Both the position numbers and the translations under genes were made by a program. Positions 46,487-48,471 of a stretch of DNA of 48,471 bases are shown here, one piece after another. The notes beneath the pieces are model-generated. The model saw only the letters and a program-made list of their open reading frames with translations, had not been told where the DNA came from and ran no database searches. Numbering within the stretch: position 1 is the stretch's first letter; each line of letters starts with the position of its first letter. The stretch is from Myxococcales bacterium. Its GTDB lineage: Bacteria; Myxococcota_A; Polyangia; Polyangiales; Houyiibacteriaceae. The stretch is taken from assembly GCA_012744445.1 (NCBI GenBank), contig JAAYBZ010000094.1:1-48471 (forward strand), written 5' to 3'.

Positions 46487-47709
46487 GGCACCGCCTCCGC
46501 CGCGCGCGACGAAGCGCTCGCATGGATCGCGAGATCGCGCACGGTCTTCACGCGCTCGAGCCTCGCCTTGGCCGCGTCGACGTACGGGCGGAGCGAGGGC
46601 TCGAGGAAACCTTCCCGCTCGAGGTGGCGCTCGTAGATCGGAAGGCGCGGGCGGAGCGCGAAGCCGAGGGCCTCGCACTCACGCTCGAGCTCGCCGAGGT
46701 GCGGCCACGGGTGGAGCGGGTTGATGAAGTCGGGCGTCACCGGGCTGATGCCGCCGAAGTCGTCGATCCCCGAGGCGACGAGCATCTCGGTGGCGCCGGG
46801 GCTCAGGTTGGGCGGCGCCTGGACGCTCACGTCGTCGGGGAGGATGAGGCGCGCGAGCGCGATGGTGTGCGCGAGCTCGAGCGCGTCGGGCTCGGGCGAG
46901 CGCTCCATCGCGATGGCGGGGCGGGCGCGGAAGTTCTGCACGATCACCTCTTGGATGTGGCCGTGCCTCGCGTGGAGCTCGCGGATCGCGAGGATCGTCC
47001 GCACGCGCTCCGCGCGGGTCTCGCCGATCCCGATGAGGAGGCCCGAGGTGAACGGGATGCGGAGCGCGCCGGCCTCGTCGGTCATGCGGATGCGCACGTG
47101 CGGGCGCTTGTCGGGCGCCTTGTGGTGCGGCATGCCCTTCTCGCAGAGGCGCGGGCTCGCGTTCTCGAGCATGAGGCCTAGGCTCACGTTGACGCGCTTG
47201 AGGCGCGCCATGTCGGCCGACGAGAGGATGCCCGCGTTGGTGTGCGGGAGGAGGCCGTACTCGAGGGCGAGCTCGCCCGCCCACTCGAGGTAATCCGTCG
47301 TGCGGTCGTGGCCGTAGCTCCGGAGGAGCGCGCGGTAATCGCGGAAGCCGGTCTCGGGCGTGTCGCCGAGGCAGAAGAGCGCCTCGACGCAGCCCTGCGC
47401 GCGCGCGGCCTCGAAGGTGGCGCGCACCTCGTCGGGGCTCATCGTGTGCTCGCCCGGATCCCCCGGCGAGCGCCGGAACGAGCAGTAGTCGCAGCGATTG
47501 CGGCAGAGGTTGGTGAGCGGGAGGAAGACCTTGGGCGAGAAGGTCAGGACGCGGCCTCGCGATCGATCACGCCGCCGCGCCGCCGCTTCGGTGAGCTCGG
47601 GGAGCCACTCGAAGGGGAGCTCTCCCAGCGCGTACGCCTCCGCTTCGTTCGGCAGCTCCCCCGAGGCGACACGGAGGAGCGCGCTCTTCTGACGCTCGGG
47701 GAGGTCCAT
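46483..47709 (-). CDS. cofG: FO synthase subunit 1 (7,8-didemethyl-8-hydroxy-5-deazariboflavin synthase)
   Basis: A 408-residue radical SAM enzyme that cyclises the CofH product to FO. The cluster motif is CRNRCDYC (Cys69, Cys73, Cys76), followed by CSFRRSPGD, a CofG hallmark; the GLMLENASPRL and GISPVTPDFINPLHPWP segments also fit. The N-terminal about 55 residues extend beyond the archaeal enzymes, as in bacterial CofG. ATG 47709 has no Shine-Dalgarno; a TAGCCT 17 bases upstream may be a -10. It is overlapped by cofH, giving a two-gene operon. No cofC, cofD or cofE gene lies in the window. Confidence 0.92.
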   Translation of the reverse strand: MDLPERQKSALLRVASGELPNEAEAYALGELPFEWLPELTEAAARRRDRSRGRVLTFSPKVFLPLTNLCRNRCDYCSFRRSPGDPGEHTMSPDEVRATFEAARAQGCVEALFCLGDTPETGFRDYRALLRSYGHDRTTDYLEWAGELALEYGLLPHTNAGILSSADMARLKRVNVSLGLMLENASPRLCEKGMPHHKAPDKRPHVRIRMTDEAGALRIPFTSGLLIGIGETRAERVRTILAIRELHARHGHIQEVIVQNFRARPAIAMERSPEPDALELAHTIALARLILPDDVSVQAPPNLSPGATEMLVASGIDDFGGISPVTPDFINPLHPWPHLGELERECEALGFALRPRLPIYERHLEREGFLEPSLRPYVDAAKARLERVKTVRDLAIHASASSRAAEAVP

Positions 47710-47760
47710 CGAAAAACGGCGTGGGAAGGCTACCCGAGGGCGGAGGGGTGGGCAATGGAA

Positions 47761-47791
47761 CGCGGCGCGCGGCTCGAGGCTGCGCGCCGCG
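47761..47791 (-). terminator. Strong GC hairpin after the Gly-rich gene
   Basis: CGCGGCGCGC (47761-47770) and GCGCGCCGCG (47782-47791) form a perfect 10-bp stem with an 11-base loop, nine bases past the stop of the Gly-rich gene. It lacks a real U-tract (TTCCATT follows on the minus strand), so termination may need help. Confidence 0.45.
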
Positions 47792-47799
47792 GATCAGGG

Positions 47800-48471
47800 C
47801 TAGTCGTTCATCTGACCGGACGCGCCGTCGCTGCCCGACTGTCCCGCCGAGTTACCCCCCGCGCCGCCGTTGCCGTGGGCCATGGTGAGGTTGCCGAGGT
47901 TCGCCACGGCCGCGCCGTTCACGCGGAAGATGGCGAAGGACGGGCCGCCGGCACCGCCGCCGCCGTGGCCGCCGCGACCGCCGGCGCCACCCGGGCCGCC
48001 CTTGCCGCCCCTGCCGACCTCGTTGTTGCTACAGCCGCCGTTGATCTGGCCGCCATTGCCCCCGGCGCCGCCGGCGCCTCCAGATCCGCCCGTGCCGCCG
48101 GCACCGCCCGCGCCACCGTTGTTCGACTCGACGCGCGTGTTGAAGAACTCGACGTGGCCACCGTAGAGGTAGACGCCGAACGAGCCGCCGCCGCCACCGC
48201 CGCCGGTGCCCGCGGTGCCACGGCAACCGCCGCCGCCGCCGCCGCCGCCGCCGGAGCCGCCGCCGTTGTTGCAGGTGCAGCCGCCCTGGCCGCCGCCGCC
48301 ACCGCCTCCGCCGCCGCCGTTCCCGTCGGCACCGTCCGTGCCGCTCGCCCCGGCGTTGGTGGCCCAGAACAATCCCGGCGTACCGCCGGCACCCGCGGCA
48401 CCGTCCGATCCGGGCGCACCGTTTGCGCCGGGCGAGCCGTTGTGGCCGTTGCGGTTCGGGTTCGTCCCGCA
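47800..48471 (-). CDS. Gly-rich repeat surface protein, partial (start lies beyond the window)
   Basis: The last 224 codons of a larger gene whose frame is open to the window edge. The chain alternates Gly-rich blocks (GGAGG, GGTGGSGGAGG, and a run of nine Gly) with short beta-strand-like segments such as SFGVYLYGGHVEFFNTRVES and PSFAIFRVNGAAVANLGNLT. This looks like rungs of a right-handed parallel beta-helix carrying PGRS-like Gly inserts, a type of protein I associate with myxobacterial surfaces. Cysteine pairs (CTC, GGC) are scattered in the Gly blocks. Function unknown; an extracellular or cell-surface location is inferred, with no signal peptide in view. Confidence 0.7.
   Translation of the reverse strand, partial: CGTNPNRNGHNGSPGANGAPGSDGAAGAGGTPGLFWATNAGASGTDGADGNGGGGGGGGGGQGGCTCNNGGGSGGGGGGGGGCRGTAGTGGGGGGGSFGVYLYGGHVEFFNTRVESNNGGAGGAGGTGGSGGAGGAGGNGGQINGGCSNNEVGRGGKGGPGGAGGRGGHGGGGAGGPSFAIFRVNGAAVANLGNLTMAHGNGGAGGNSAGQSGSDGASGQMND
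48227..48253. repeat. (CCG)9 triplet tract in the Gly-rich gene
   Basis: Nine uninterrupted CCG units (27 bases) encode a run of nine glycines on the minus strand; similar but interrupted CCG-rich stretches flank it (about 48184-48205 and 48255-48330). Copy number changes would add or remove glycines without shifting the frame. Confidence 0.75.

Noticed and set aside
48180-48330. CCG-rich stretch as a CRISPR or satellite array
   Set aside because: There are no spacers or constant repeats; it is codon-level Gly repetition inside an open frame.

Overview
The window is about 48.5 kb of very GC-rich bacterial DNA, densely packed with genes on both strands. It looks like an ordinary chromosomal segment of a myxobacterium, most likely of the Polyangiales/Sandaracinus type. 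That placement is inferred from the base composition, the tilS-ftsH-folP-cdaA-cdaR order, an IgGFc-binding-domain lipoprotein, an AgmX/TonB-like lipoprotein, a Gly-rich repeat surface protein and a short 'NEEKI..G...DNLFE' protein family that I recall mainly from deltaproteobacterial-type genomes. No rRNA, tRNA, CRISPR array, transposase, integrase or phage gene was seen.

Layout. 1-5.9 kb: an M50/CBS intramembrane protease divergent from a group II truncated globin; an archease-RtcB RNA-repair pair; a short-chain dehydrogenase-like protein with a degenerate active site; RluD; an 87-residue conserved protein. 5.9-15.8 kb, minus strand: a long co-directional block reading (transcription order) envelope protein, tilS, ftsH, folP, cdaA, cdaR, then purH, purD, tsaC. 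It joins tRNA modification, membrane proteolysis, folate, c-di-AMP synthesis and purine synthesis; many neighbours share 1-4 bases. 15.8-17.1 kb: a MarR regulator with a clear operator and an enoyl-CoA hydratase-like gene. 17.1-22.3 kb, minus: yajC-secD-secF-recJ. 22.5-26.5 kb: ilvE, an outer-membrane-type protein and a K+-dependent membrane pyrophosphatase, with three recognisable intrinsic terminators.

26.6-32.2 kb: GabD-type dehydrogenase with a coupled lipoprotein gene, rsmG, an orphan ParA-type ATPase and glnS. 32.2-40.5 kb: IgGFc-domain lipoprotein, TPR-metallopeptidase, a second aldehyde dehydrogenase coupled to engB, a MepA-type endopeptidase, an AgmX-like lipoprotein, a TPR membrane protein and a YkgJ-type cysteine-cluster protein. 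40.5-47.7 kb: a large SWIM-SNF2 helicase divergent from a NYN-domain protein across a 372-base gap, then the two FO-synthase subunits cofG-cofH of F420 biosynthesis. The window ends inside a Gly-rich protein gene with a (CCG)9 tract.

The most interesting points are the cofGH pair, the SWIM-SNF2/NYN divergent pair with a repeat-rich promoter region, the ParA without a visible ParB, the degenerate SDR, the Gly-repeat protein with a triplet tract, and convergent gene pairs whose two stop codons are joined by perfect palindromes. I found no convincing wholly new system; these are leads. Start codons were chosen from Shine-Dalgarno sequences, overlaps and family lengths, and several are GTG or TTG.
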